Assembly (NCBI GenBank): GCA_009838195.1
Contig: VXSC01000044.1
Coordinates: 95,761-159,760 of the forward strand
Direction: 5' to 3'
DNA: 64,000 bases
From: Rhodothermaceae bacterium
Lineage (GTDB): Bacteria > Bacteroidota > Rhodothermia > Rhodothermales > Bin80
Below, piece after piece: positions 18,145 through 26,463 of this stretch; within the stretch, counting starts at the first letter, position 1; the number at the start of each line of letters is the position of its first letter. The position numbers and the translations under genes were made by a program. The notes beneath the pieces are model-generated. The model saw only the letters and a list, made by a program, of their open reading frames with translations, had not been told where the DNA came from and ran no database searches.

Positions 18145-18795
18145 TTGCAGTCCCTGCCTCCTCTCTGTCGGTATTCGCTTTTCCTGGCACTGATGGTGCT
18201 TGGGTCACTGGCTGGAACTGAGGCTGCTGCCCAAGCTCCCTTAAAACCCGCAAAAGCTGCTGCATACAGCATCGTTCTGCCAGGGCTCGGACATAAATAT
18301 GCCAATGGGGGCAGGTGGAGTCGACGCGCAGCACTCTATACCATTGCAGATGCGATTCTCGTAGCAGGCCTGGTCACAAGTGAATGGCAGCGCAGACACC
18401 TAGTTGAAAGCTATCAGACATGGGCTGCATCCTATGCCGGTGTCACGAATGCAGGCAAAGATCGTCGGTTTTATATCACCATCGGGAATCATCTTTCGTC
18501 TGATGAATATCGTGAAGCCCAGCTGCGAAACCGGCGCGTTGACTTAGTCAATTATGTAGATGATCCGGCGTTCCACTGGACATGGCAAAACATACAGGAT
18601 CTCCAGCGATATCGAGACCTCCGAAGAAGCTCCGAGTCGTGGGCACAGCAAAGAGGAGGAATTATCGCCGCACTCGTAGCCAACCGTGTAGTCTCCAGTG
18701 TATCCGCTCTGCTTGCGGCCCGGCGCAAGCGTGAAAGTAGCCTGCAGATCGCCGTCATTCCCGGTCCCACCGTTCAAGTTGCGTTTACCATGTAG
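18145..18795 (+). CDS. Small exported/membrane protein, DUF5683-like
   Basis: A 216-residue protein with a signal peptide (FLALMVLGSLAGTEAAAQA) followed by KPAKAAAYSIVLPGLGHKYANG. That pattern (alternating small residues, PGLGH, gap, then a WRRA-like stretch) is typical of the DUF5683 family of Bacteroidota envelope proteins. A second hydrophobic segment lies at about 60-75 (LYTIADAILVAGLVTS). The start is uncertain: TTG 18145 gives the full n-region, ATG 18193 would cut into the signal peptide. No function is known. It follows the TonB receptor on the same strand and ends about 90 bases before tRNA-Val. Confidence 0.6.
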   Translation: MQSLPPLCRYSLFLALMVLGSLAGTEAAAQAPLKPAKAAAYSIVLPGLGHKYANGGRWSRRAALYTIADAILVAGLVTSEWQRRHLVESYQTWAASYAGVTNAGKDRRFYITIGNHLSSDEYREAQLRNRRVDLVNYVDDPAFHWTWQNIQDLQRYRDLRRSSESWAQQRGGIIAALVANRVVSSVSALLAARRKRESSLQIAVIPGPTVQVAFTM

Positions 18796-18881
18796 TTTAT
18801 GTGTACTCGTGCTGGAGATTAATTTGAACTCTTCCAGGACAAGCGAATCCGCAAAAACCCGTACCTTGGGGAATCTATCAC

Positions 18882-18955
18882 GGGTCCTTAGCTCAGTTGG
18901 TTAGAGCGCTACGTTGACATCGTAGAGGTCGATGGTTCGAATCCATTAGGACCCA
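18882..18955 (+). tRNA. tRNA-Val (anticodon GAC)
   Basis: A complete cloverleaf: acceptor GGGTCCT (18882-18888) pairs with AGGACCC (18948-18954), discriminator A at 18955. The D arm is GCTC/GAGC. The anticodon stem CTACG/CGTAG carries the loop TTGACAT with anticodon GAC, which reads valine codon GUC. The T arm is GATGG-TTCGAAT-CCATT. The 3' CCA is not encoded (the next bases are CCG). It sits about 55 bases before infC. Confidence 0.95.
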
Positions 18956-19011
18956 CCGATCAGATCTGTATGTTCTGATTTCTTTGTTCTTCGAATCAAA
19001 CACTTACTATC

Positions 19012-19530
19012 ATCGCAAAAAATATACAAACACGCATTAATGATGCCATTGATGCAAACATAGTACGAGTTGTTGATCCACAGGGAAAACATGGCGTGTA
19101 CTCGCTAGAGAAAGCCATGGAAATGGCGCAGGAGCAGGCTCTGGATCTCGTTGAAATCGCACCTAATGCCGACCCCCCTGTCTGTAAGATTATGGATTAT
19201 GGGAAGTTTCTCTATGAGAAAAATAAAAAGGAGCGCGATGCCCGCAAAAAACAACATCAGACACAACTCAAAGAAATCCGGTTTCGCCCTCGCACAGACA
19301 CTCATGACTTTGAGTTCAAGGCAAAGCATGCCCGGGAATTTCTTATGGATGGTCATAAAGTGCGTGCCTATGTCCAATTCAGGGGCCGTGACATCATCTA
19401 TAAGGAGCAGGGAATGCTCATCCTTGCGCGGCTCGTTGATGCCCTGAAAGAGGTTTCCAAGCTGGATCAGGAACCCCGAATGGAGGGCCGACGCATGACT
19501 GCGATACTGACTCCATTAAAACCAAAGTAA
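19012..19530 (+). CDS. infC: Translation initiation factor IF-3, with a non-standard ATC start
   Basis: The product matches IF-3: N-domain [41 protein letters not shown], the lysine-rich linker ([16 protein letters not shown]) and the C-domain [16 protein letters not shown]-3 binds the 30S subunit and checks start codons. The first ATG/GTG/TTG in frame is GTG 19096, which would remove conserved N-terminal residues. The frame is open only from the TGA at 18976-18978, and the conserved region is preceded by ATC ATC GCA AAA at 19009-19020. Start is therefore placed at ATC 19012 (or 19009), giving 172-173 residues, normal for the family. Rare AUU/AUC starts are the known basis of IF-3 autoregulation. 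No Shine-Dalgarno is evident. First gene of the infC-rpmI-rplT-pheST group. Confidence 0.88.
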   Translation: MAKNIQTRINDAIDANIVRVVDPQGKHGVYSLEKAMEMAQEQALDLVEIAPNADPPVCKIMDYGKFLYEKNKKERDARKKQHQTQLKEIRFRPRTDTHDFEFKAKHAREFLMDGHKVRAYVQFRGRDIIYKEQGMLILARLVDALKEVSKLDQEPRMEGRRMTAILTPLKPK

Positions 19531-19585
19531 CTGGGAACCTAGTCTTATTCCTGTGGTTCACTTGGGTTCTGATTATTTCGGAACG

Positions 19586-19783
19586 ATGCCGAAGATTAAA
19601 TCCAACAGCGGTGCAAAAAAACGTTTTTCCCGCACGGCCTCTGGGCGGCTAAAGCGTGCGCATGCGTACAAGAGTCATATCCTGACCAAAAAGAGCCGTA
19701 AGCGTAAGCGGGAGCTAGGGAAAAAGACGTTGATCGATAAAAGTGATGAACCGCGCATCAATCGCCTGTTAGGATCCTCCTAG
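19586..19783 (+). CDS. rpmI: 50S ribosomal protein bL35
   Basis: 65 residues, [17 protein letters not shown] through to [10 protein letters not shown], the standard bL35 pattern: Lys/Arg-rich with [14 protein letters not shown] in the middle. It binds 23S rRNA in the large subunit. The frame stays open to an upstream TTG or ATG-like codon at 19553, but MPKIKS is the universal start, so ATG 19586 is chosen. It lies 55 bases after infC and 21 bases before rplT. A possible GAACC/GGTTC pairing between infC and rpmI (19534-19570) may be a processing or regulatory hairpin. Confidence 0.95.
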   Translation: MPKIKSNSGAKKRFSRTASGRLKRAHAYKSHILTKKSRKRKRELGKKTLIDKSDEPRINRLLGSS

Positions 19784-19804
19784 TGATCGAAACATTCTTG
19801 AATT

Positions 19805-20173
19805 ATGCCACGCGCACGTAATAGGGTCGCCTCCCGCCAGCGAAGAAAAAAAGTCCTTGGTATGGCCAAGGGATACTGGGGGAGTCGAAGTAAAGTATAT
19901 ACCGTAGCAAAACATGCGGTTGATAAAGGACTGGAGTATTCCTACAGGGATCGTCGTAAGCGTAAGCAGCAGTTCAGGCGACTCTGGATTGCTCGTATTA
20001 ATGCAGCCGCACGCCTCCACGGTACAACCTACTCACGCCTGTCCGGTGCACTTCGTAAACAGGAAATTGCCCTGAATCGAAAGGTTCTCGCGGATCTGGC
20101 CATGAACGAGCCTGCAGCCTTTGCACGCGTTGTGCAGGAAGCCCATCAAGCGGATGACGCAATACCTGCCTAA
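19805..20173 (+). CDS. rplT: 50S ribosomal protein bL20
   Basis: 122 residues, [36 protein letters not shown], then [24 protein letters not shown], the canonical bL20 sequence. bL20 is an early assembly protein of the large subunit and in other bacteria represses the rpmI-rplT messages. The stop TAA is at 20171-20173. A second short reading frame with four Phe codons begins at 20154 inside its last seven codons in the +1 frame, which is relevant for control of pheS downstream. Confidence 0.96.
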   Translation: MPRARNRVASRQRRKKVLGMAKGYWGSRSKVYTVAKHAVDKGLEYSYRDRRKRKQQFRRLWIARINAAARLHGTTYSRLSGALRKQEIALNRKVLADLAMNEPAAFARVVQEAHQADDAIPA

Positions 20174-20207
20174 CGCATTTTTCTTTTTCGGTACCTTACC
20201 TGGCTAG
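20154..20207 (+). CDS. Putative Phe-rich leader peptide controlling pheST
   Basis: A 17-codon frame, [17 protein letters not shown], starts with ATG at 20154 inside the 3' end of rplT and ends with TAG at 20205-20207. Codons 9-12 (20178-20189) are TTT TTC TTT TTC. In E. coli the pheM leader peptide, also between rplT and pheS, has five Phe in 14 residues. An AGGAA at 20136-20140 lies 13 bases upstream of the ATG and could act as a ribosome site. Translation may also be coupled to termination at the rplT stop 20 bases inside the frame. The frame is too short for ordinary gene finding; its support is composition, position and the two hairpins immediately after its stop. Confidence 0.8.
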   Translation: MTQYLPNAFFFFGTLPG

Positions 20208-20243
20208 GGGCCGAATGTATGAAGGTGAGCACATTCCCGCCCC
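20207..20243 (+). promoter_or_regulatory. Antiterminator hairpin of the pheS attenuator
   Basis: GGGGC at 20207-20211 pairs with GCCCC at 20239-20243. Inside it GAATGT at 20213-20218 pairs with ACATTC at 20231-20236, separated by a C versus CC internal loop; the apical loop is 12 bases. Its 3' arm uses the same bases as the 5' arm of the terminator (20236-20245), so only one can form. Its 5' arm begins at the last base of the leader stop codon. A ribosome stalled on the Phe codons would leave it free, and one at the stop would cover it. Confidence 0.78.
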
Positions 20244-20273
20244 TGTGAATGCAGGCATGGCGGGTTTTTTTTT
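20236..20273 (+). terminator. Intrinsic terminator/attenuator upstream of pheS
   Basis: CCCGCC (20236-20241) pairs with GGCGGG (20259-20264). CCTG (20242-20245) pairs with CAGG (20252-20255), with a three-base CAT bulge and a six-base loop. Nine T residues follow (20265-20273). The pheS ATG lies 8 bases beyond. This is a strong rho-independent terminator inside an operon and directly before a gene, which implies conditional read-through. Confidence 0.88.
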
Positions 20274-20281
20274 GCAGTAAA

Positions 20282-21328
20282 ATGGATACAAATTTAGAAA
20301 AGCTCAAAACAGCTGCTGCAAACATAACAGAGGAAATCTCCAGCGCCAAGCTTACGACGGCTTCAGACAGGGAGGCATTCCGGATCCGTTTCCTCGGACA
20401 AAAGCGTGGGTTGATTACCCATCTCTTTAAAGAAATTCCGCATTTACCAAAAGAGGATCGCCGCTTTGCAGGACAGCTTTTGAACGCACTGCGGAAAGAA
20501 GCACAAACTACACTTGACTCCGCCAATCAAAATCCCCCCCTAGATCCGATTAATCTCTCCGAAATCGATCTTACACTTCCTGGCCGGCGGAATCAATGGC
20601 CGGGATCCCGACATCCCATCACGCTTGCCCTGTCGAAAATCACGGACATCTTCCATCGCATGGGATTTACCATTGCAGAGGGCCCTGAAATGGAAGACGA
20701 CTGGCATAATTTCACCGCGCTGAATTTTCCCAAGGATCATCCTGCGAGAGACATGCAGGATACGCTCTTCATTGATGAAAAGAGTCCCGATCAACCTCGG
20801 ATCATGATGCGGACTCATACCTCACCTGTACAGATCCGTACGATGATGGCCGGAGAGCCTCCATTTCGGTTGATTGCTCCGGGCCGGGTCTACCGTAATG
20901 AAACGATTACGTACAAGTCCTATTGCCTTTTTCATCAGGTTGAAGGGTTGGTCGTTGATGAGGGGATCACAATGGCCGACCTGAAGGACACGCTTTACCG
21001 GTTTGCCCGTGCATTCTTTGGCGAAGATGTGAAATTACGCTATCGCTCCAGCTTTTTCCCATTTACCGAACCTAGCGCAGAACTGGATATCTGGTGGGAT
21101 CTGCCCGACCACCCGGACGGAGGTCGCTGGATGGAAATCCTTGGCAGTGGCATGGTGCACCCCAATGTCTTGAAAGCTGTGGGGATTGACCCTGAGCGTT
21201 ACACTGGATATGCCTTTGGCATGGGAGTTGAACGTCCCGCCATGCTTCACTACGATATCAAGGACATACGACTCTTTTATGAAAATGACGTGCGCTTCCT
21301 AGCACAGTTTCAGGGAATTCCAGGATGA
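20282..21328 (+). CDS. pheS: Phenylalanyl-tRNA synthetase alpha subunit
   Basis: 348 residues of a class II synthetase: an N-terminal coiled coil (about 1-85, with [16 protein letters not shown]), then the catalytic domain with [38 protein letters not shown], motif 2 around [12 protein letters not shown], and motif 3 MGVERPAML. With PheT it charges tRNA-Phe as an alpha2-beta2 enzyme. An earlier ATG-like codon at 20249 falls inside the terminator hairpin, so ATG 20282 is the start. No Shine-Dalgarno lies between the T-tract and the start. The last four bases overlap pheT (ATGA). Expression is expected to depend on read-through of the attenuator just upstream. Confidence 0.96.
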   Translation: MDTNLEKLKTAAANITEEISSAKLTTASDREAFRIRFLGQKRGLITHLFKEIPHLPKEDRRFAGQLLNALRKEAQTTLDSANQNPPLDPINLSEIDLTLPGRRNQWPGSRHPITLALSKITDIFHRMGFTIAEGPEMEDDWHNFTALNFPKDHPARDMQDTLFIDEKSPDQPRIMMRTHTSPVQIRTMMAGEPPFRLIAPGRVYRNETITYKSYCLFHQVEGLVVDEGITMADLKDTLYRFARAFFGEDVKLRYRSSFFPFTEPSAELDIWWDLPDHPDGGRWMEILGSGMVHPNVLKAVGIDPERYTGYAFGMGVERPAMLHYDIKDIRLFYENDVRFLAQFQGIPG

Positions 21329-23775
21329 AGATCTCATATAACTGGCTGTCTGAATACGTAGATCACGGATTACCCCCCGGAGAGCTTGCAGACTCCCTGA
21401 CCATGTCCGGGCTGGAGGTTGAACATATAGAACAAAGTGACCTCTCTCTGGATGGTATCATTGTCGGACATGTGGTATCCGTCCGCTCCCACCCAGAAGC
21501 GGATCGCCTGAGGCTTTGTGATGTTGATCTTGGAGATGGTGAAACCAAACAAATTGTCTGTGGTGCTCCCAATGTTGCTGCGAATCAACGGGTTCCCGTT
21601 GCAACCGTCGGTACTAAACTGACCATCAACGAAAAAACCGTCAAAATCAAGAAGTCACAAATCCGCGGGCAGGTGTCTATGGGGATGATTTGCGCAGAAG
21701 ACGAACTAGGGCTATCTGAGGACCATCGTGGCATTATGGTCCTCACCGGCACTTCCACCGTCGGCGAGTCCCTGAAAGATTATCTACGTCGGGAGCATAG
21801 TCTTACCGGTGACACCACACTTGATTTGGCTATCACGCCAAACCGCCCCGATGCGATATGCCATTTTGGAGTTGCCCGAGACCTCTCTGCACTACAGAAT
21901 GCACCCCTGAAATTTCCTGACATCACTACTCCACCTTCTGGGGCTGAGGCTGAAAAACACATTGATATCCAGATCCAGTGTCCGGAAGTATGTTGCCGAT
22001 ACACTGCAATGATCGTTCGGGGAGTCACGGTTGGACCTTCTCCTGTATGGCTAAAACAACGTCTGGAGTCGGTTGGACTGCGATCCATTAACAATATCGT
22101 AGATGTGACGAATTTCGTGATGTATGAGTGCGGTCAGCCGCTGCATGCATTCGACTATGATCGTATCGCTCAAAAAAAGATCGTCGTTCGCGAATCTATG
22201 GAGGGCGAAAATTTTGTCACGCTTGATGAAAAAGAGCACACCTTAGGGAGTGGAGTTGTACTAATTTGTGACGGAGAGCAACCAGTGGCCATTGGGGGAC
22301 TGATGGGGGGAAAAAACTCTGAAGTCGATGACTCGACCACGAATGTATTGATTGAAAGTGCCTGGTTTGATCCAACGCGCACAAGACGTTCTTCCAAAGT
22401 ACTGGGCATTTCGACTGATGCATCCTACCGATTCGAACGCGGAGTAGACACCGCACTCCAACCATGGGCAGCTATGCGCACAGCCATGCTTATTGCAGAA
22501 TTGGCTGGAGGATCCATCGTCCCAGGGATGGTTGATGCACACCCAAAACCGATCCCTCCTTCTACCATTGATCTAAGGATCTCCCGCATAAGCAAAATTC
22601 TTGGTATCCAGATTGAGCGCCGGAGAATCCTTCAAATTCTCGAATCCCTAGGGTTTGCACCACGTGAGACTGCGGAGGGGATAGTTTCCTGCGTCATCCC
22701 CACGTACCGTCCCGACGTTCATCTGGAAGTTGACCTGATTGAGGAGATTGCACGAATTTATGGTCTCGAAAATATTGCCTTGCCTAAACAGACCTTGCTA
22801 CAGTTATCTATTCCCCTACCCCGCCCGGCCGATCTGTTGCGAGAACATGCACACGCCCATTTGACCGGTCATGGATTCCGGGAGATCTATACCAACAGTC
22901 TGTTACCGAATGATGTAGCCACGCAGTTCAGCCAGCCAGTACTTGATTCTGATGATCCTCCGGCTCGTACCCTGAACGCAGTTTCCAAATCTATGGCAAC
23001 CCTACGACCCTCGCTACTGCCTGGTATGCTGATGGCCATGCAGCGGAATGTGAACCATTCGCAACGGGTATTGCGGTTTTACGAGTTTGGCCATGTCTTT
23101 CATCACAGCAAGCGTGCAGCGGCATACATTGAAAATTTTTCAGAATATGACGTACTTCTGTTAGGGATCTGCGGTGCAGTCCGTCCCATAGGTTGGGATA
23201 GCGATCCGCGTGCCGCAGATTTTTTTGACCTAAAGGGGGATGTGAGTCAGCTACTCGGTGCATTGCAGCTCGACACTTTGAACATGCAACCCAACTATGA
23301 CCCGACAGAGATCACTGACTATCACATTATCCTCCACTCTGACAGCGCCCGCATCGGAATCATTGCAAAACTATCTGGAGCGATCCAGGAATCCTTTGAT
23401 CTTCCCGACCCCGTCTTCTTTGCGGAATTCAACTGGACCCGACTCCTTCTTTTGCATGAAAAAAATCCTCATCAAACCTATACTCACATCTTGCCCTTTC
23501 CTGCTGTGGAGCGAGATCTTGCAGTGTCTGTAGACCAGTCACAACCCGTTGGACCCATGATCACCACATTGCGTGAAATAGGTCAACCACTTCTAAGGAA
23601 TGTGGATGTCTTTGACATATACACAGGAGATCGAGTCTCTGCGGGCAAAAAAAGTATTGCCTTTGCGCTCCGCTTTGGAGGAAATCGAACCCTGCGCGAC
23701 AAAGAAATTGATCATGTGATGGGAGCTATTGTTAATGCTTTTTCTGAACAATTTGGTGCCACCTTGCGCAGTTGA
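21325..23775 (+). CDS. pheT: Phenylalanyl-tRNA synthetase beta subunit
   Basis: 816 residues, close to the usual 790-820. The N-terminal [12 protein letters not shown] motif is followed by the tRNA-binding OB domain (about 40-155, [21 protein letters not shown]), the B3/B4 editing domain (about 210-390, [22 protein letters not shown]), the B5 domain, the catalytic-like core and a C-terminal ferredoxin-fold anticodon-binding domain (about 720-816, [15 protein letters not shown]). The B3/B4 region removes mischarged Tyr-tRNA. It is translationally coupled to pheS by a 4-base overlap and followed 74 bases later by the coiled-coil gene. Confidence 0.96.
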   Translation: MKISYNWLSEYVDHGLPPGELADSLTMSGLEVEHIEQSDLSLDGIIVGHVVSVRSHPEADRLRLCDVDLGDGETKQIVCGAPNVAANQRVPVATVGTKLTINEKTVKIKKSQIRGQVSMGMICAEDELGLSEDHRGIMVLTGTSTVGESLKDYLRREHSLTGDTTLDLAITPNRPDAICHFGVARDLSALQNAPLKFPDITTPPSGAEAEKHIDIQIQCPEVCCRYTAMIVRGVTVGPSPVWLKQRLESVGLRSINNIVDVTNFVMYECGQPLHAFDYDRIAQKKIVVRESMEGENFVTLDEKEHTLGSGVVLICDGEQPVAIGGLMGGKNSEVDDSTTNVLIESAWFDPTRTRRSSKVLGISTDASYRFERGVDTALQPWAAMRTAMLIAELAGGSIVPGMVDAHPKPIPPSTIDLRISRISKILGIQIERRRILQILESLGFAPRETAEGIVSCVIPTYRPDVHLEVDLIEEIARIYGLENIALPKQTLLQLSIPLPRPADLLREHAHAHLTGHGFREIYTNSLLPNDVATQFSQPVLDSDDPPARTLNAVSKSMATLRPSLLPGMLMAMQRNVNHSQRVLRFYEFGHVFHHSKRAAAYIENFSEYDVLLLGICGAVRPIGWDSDPRAADFFDLKGDVSQLLGALQLDTLNMQPNYDPTEITDYHIILHSDSARIGIIAKLSGAIQESFDLPDPVFFAEFNWTRLLLLHEKNPHQTYTHILPFPAVERDLAVSVDQSQPVGPMITTLREIGQPLLRNVDVFDIYTGDRVSAGKKSIAFALRFGGNRTLRDKEIDHVMGAIVNAFSEQFGATLRS

Positions 23776-23849
23776 TCCATAGTTGATAATCTTAAATTGA
23801 ACCTTTACCTTACCTTGGGTAGTTCAAAGTCGCTCAGGAATACTGCATC

Positions 23850-24185
23850 ATGCCCGCCGAAAGAAAAGGTCAGCCCCAGGAACCTGGATCGCGTCAACTT
23901 GAGCACGAGTTTGATATTCCCTCGTCTATTGTTTTGCGGGGATCCGTATCCTTAAGGCAGTTGCGCGATCGTGTACAAGCTGTGGTGAAAGAGCTTGACC
24001 ACCTCAGAGAGAAAAATCGAAAGCTTGCAAAACAAATTTCTGATCTTGAATCTGCTCCGAGCCAGACTTCCAAGACAACGAATCTTACGTTTGAAGAAAA
24101 CAAAGAACAGTTGCTTAAAAAGGTCAACTCCTTCATAGAAACAATTGACCATTACTTGAGCATTAATGAAGAAAGGGCCGATTAA
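23850..24185 (+). CDS. Coiled-coil protein of unknown family preceding zapA
   Basis: A 111-residue hydrophilic protein. Residues about 38-72 (VSLRQLRDRVQAVVKELDHLREKNRKL) form a predicted coiled coil, followed by a Ser/Thr linker and a short helical tail (LLKKVNSFIETIDHYL). No signal peptide. It ends directly at the zapA start with no spacer, so the two are probably co-translated. In size and coiled-coil content it resembles ZapB-type division proteins, but sequence alone does not show homology. The pheT-(coiled coil)-zapA-rny order occurs in many Bacteroidota. A division role is inferred from context only. Confidence 0.7.
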   Translation: MPAERKGQPQEPGSRQLEHEFDIPSSIVLRGSVSLRQLRDRVQAVVKELDHLREKNRKLAKQISDLESAPSQTSKTTNLTFEENKEQLLKKVNSFIETIDHYLSINEERAD

Positions 24186-24494
24186 ATGAAGCATGAATCC
24201 ATTACAGTGCGAATTCTAGATCGGGACTATCCCCTCTTGGTACAGAGCAGTGACGTTTCGACGATCTACAGCGTTGCTGAAAATGTAAATCAGCGGATGA
24301 AGTCCTTCAAGGAAAAACATCCAGAGCAACCCGATTTGGTGGCTGCTGTATTCACAGCCATGGAATTATCTGAAGAACTGCTTGGTGCAAAAGAAACATC
24401 TAATGTTCTATTGAACGCGATCGATCGGGAGGCAGATTATCTTGGCAGGGAGCTCACAAAGGCCCTAAAACACCCCGATACCTCCGAGCAATAG
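24186..24494 (+). CDS. zapA: Cell division protein ZapA
   Basis: 102 residues with the ZapA pattern: N-terminal ESITVRILDRDYPLLVQSSDVSTIYSVAENVNQRM, an acidic middle helix (LVAAVFTAMELSEELLGA) and a C-terminal helix. ZapA bundles FtsZ filaments at the division site. The start ATG immediately follows the stop of the coiled-coil gene. It is the last protein gene before a 281-base gene-free region that precedes rny; 6S RNA often lies beside zapA in Proteobacteria. Confidence 0.88.
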   Translation: MKHESITVRILDRDYPLLVQSSDVSTIYSVAENVNQRMKSFKEKHPEQPDLVAAVFTAMELSEELLGAKETSNVLLNAIDREADYLGRELTKALKHPDTSEQ

Positions 24495-24499
24495 CGGAA

Positions 24500-24738
24500 C
24501 CGCAGCACTCCAACACTGTATCCCCTACCCGCGGGCACCCGTAGCGGTCCAGGCACGTGAACCGTCAATTTTATTCATAGGGAGTTGACTTCAATTCTGG
24601 ACGCTAGGCCTCAACCTCTATTGGTCGTGTTTCGCGCAGAGGATCGTGGAAGGGTTTGAGCAGCACCCAATCGTATGAAAAAGGGTTCACACCCGCCGCT
24701 GCGGACGCTCGCGCCCCGTAAAAGGAACCCTTGCGGGG
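24500..24738 (+). ncRNA. Structured RNA candidate between zapA and rny
   Basis: This stretch has several nested pairings and no reading frame. CCGCAGC (24500-24506) pairs with GCTGCGG (24698-24704) and encloses two hairpins. The first pairs AGC/GTCCAG (24543-24552) with CTGGAC/GCT (24597-24605) and contains GAA..GTCAA/TTGAC-TTC (24559-24592). The second pairs CTCAA (24610-24614) with TTGAG (24656-24660) and CCTCT (24615-24619) with AGAGG (24638-24642). At the 3' end AAGGGTTC (24681-24688) can pair with GAACCCTT (24725-24732); alternatively CCCCG (24714-24718) pairs with CGGGG (24734-24738). It could be an ncRNA, 6S-like by position though not one long hairpin, or a 5' leader of rny. Confidence 0.5.
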
Positions 24739-24775
24739 TGAGGTGGTATCGCTATTCTAACGAAACTGTAATAAT

Positions 24776-26461
24776 ATGGACGGCATGCAAGCCGTCCTGT
24801 TGTTGTCGACATTTGGGGTGGGACTAAGCGTTGCTTGGTTAATCTCTCGCTTGAATGCTCGGAGTACGCTAAATCGGGCACGCCAAAAGGCATCGTCGAT
24901 CTTAACCTTGGCGGAGGAAGAATCTGAATCTCTAAGAGAGAAGGTTATAATTGATGCTAAATCAACACTCGATCATGAACGCCGTGAACTTGACTCCAAT
25001 AAAGCTGCACTCAATCAGGAGCGGGAGGCTCTAGAGCGGGACAAACGACGGCTCAAGCTAAAAAGTGACCGCCAGCGAAAAAAACTCAACAACAGGAATC
25101 GGCGCTTAACAAAAAAACAGGACGTACTACTTGAAGCAACTCAGATAATTGAGCTTCTTCAGAAAGAAAGTGAGAGGGTCAACCGTCAGGCTGAGAAGCT
25201 GCATACGGAGGTTGCGAGGTTGTCCAAGGACGCATCTCAGCGTCTTGACAGGTTGGATGCCCAAAAGCGAGGGCTGGATTCCCGGGAGTCGCGCGTCAAG
25301 GCTCTCACCCATGAACTAGTCCATAAACTGGAAGGAGTTGCCGATCTAACGCAGGACGAGGCCCGTCAACACCTGCGCGAAGAACTCCTCGAGAAAGCAC
25401 GGGAAGATATCTCACTGGAATTAGTGGAATTGCGAGATCAGGCACAGATCACTGCAAAAGAGGAGGCGTGCAAGGTTATCCTCACCACCATGCAGCGCCT
25501 CGCGTCTGATGAAGCCGAATCCCATTCCGTATCCGTTGTCCCCATCACTTCTGAAGATATTAAAGGACGTGTAATCGGCCGGGAAGGTAGGAATGTCATT
25601 GCGTTCGAGGCTGCCACGGGAGTTGACCTGCTTGTTGACGATACCCCAGGTGCCATCGTCGTCAGTTCATTTGATCCCTATCGACGTGAAGTTGCGCGAA
25701 CCGCCCTGTCCAATCTCATACGGGATGGGCGTATTCATCCTGCCAGTATTGAGCGCTTTGTTGCGAAGGCTGAGGAGACCCTCACAGATGAGATCCATAG
25801 AACCGGAGAACGTACACTCCTTGACCTGAAATTACGCGGGATGCACAAGGAGCTCGTATCCATCGTTGGGAAAATGAAGTATCGCACGAGCTACGGCCAA
25901 AATCTGCTCAATCATAGTATTCAGGTTGCGAACCTTTGCTCCATCATGGCTTCCGAGATGGGGCTCGATTCCCGGATGGCTCGGCGTTCAGGCCTATTGC
26001 ATGACATTGGGAAGGTGCTCCAGGAATCAAATGATCAGCCCCATGCACTCGTGGGGATGGAGTATTGTAAACGGTACGGAGAACATCACCTGATCTGTAA
26101 TGCCGTAGGGTCTCACCATGACGAGACCGAAATGACTTCCCTTTATGCCCCAATCGTGCAAGTGTGTGATGCAATCAGTGGGGCACGTCCGGGGGCGCGA
26201 CATATACGCCGCGACGAATACATTGAACGCTTGCAGGATATGGAAGCGATTGCAATGTCCTTTGACGGGGTCACCATGGCATATGCGATCCAAGGCGGGC
26301 GAGAACTCCGTGTGATTGTCCAGTATTCCAAAGTATCCGACGAAAGGACACGAGAACTCGCGGTAAATATTTCCACCCGGATCCAGGACGAACTCACCTA
26401 TCCGGGCCAGGTCAATGTTACGGTGATTCGTGAACTTCGAAAAACATCCGTTGCCCGATAA
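24776..26461 (+). CDS. rny: Ribonuclease Y
   Basis: 561 residues: an N-terminal membrane helix (about 5-23, AVLLLSTFGVGLSVAWLIS), a long charged coiled coil (about 30-200), a KH domain with GRVIGREGRNVIAFE near residue 264, and an HD domain with LLHDIGKV near residue 407. It is a membrane-attached endonuclease that starts mRNA decay, taking the place of RNase E. Length is somewhat above the usual 515-525. The start ATG at 24776 has no strong Shine-Dalgarno. Preceded by a structured leader-like region; the M19 dipeptidase gene follows after 2 bases, so they are likely co-transcribed. Confidence 0.93.
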   Translation: MDGMQAVLLLSTFGVGLSVAWLISRLNARSTLNRARQKASSILTLAEEESESLREKVIIDAKSTLDHERRELDSNKAALNQEREALERDKRRLKLKSDRQRKKLNNRNRRLTKKQDVLLEATQIIELLQKESERVNRQAEKLHTEVARLSKDASQRLDRLDAQKRGLDSRESRVKALTHELVHKLEGVADLTQDEARQHLREELLEKAREDISLELVELRDQAQITAKEEACKVILTTMQRLASDEAESHSVSVVPITSEDIKGRVIGREGRNVIAFEAATGVDLLVDDTPGAIVVSSFDPYRREVARTALSNLIRDGRIHPASIERFVAKAEETLTDEIHRTGERTLLDLKLRGMHKELVSIVGKMKYRTSYGQNLLNHSIQVANLCSIMASEMGLDSRMARRSGLLHDIGKVLQESNDQPHALVGMEYCKRYGEHHLICNAVGSHHDETEMTSLYAPIVQVCDAISGARPGARHIRRDEYIERLQDMEAIAMSFDGVTMAYAIQGGRELRVIVQYSKVSDERTRELAVNISTRIQDELTYPGQVNVTVIRELRKTSVAR

Positions 26462-26463
26462 TA

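Noticed and set aside
24500..24704. Firm call of 6S RNA
   Set aside because: Location fits, but the pairings I can see give two side-by-side hairpins, not one long hairpin with a central bubble; kept only as a candidate ncRNA.
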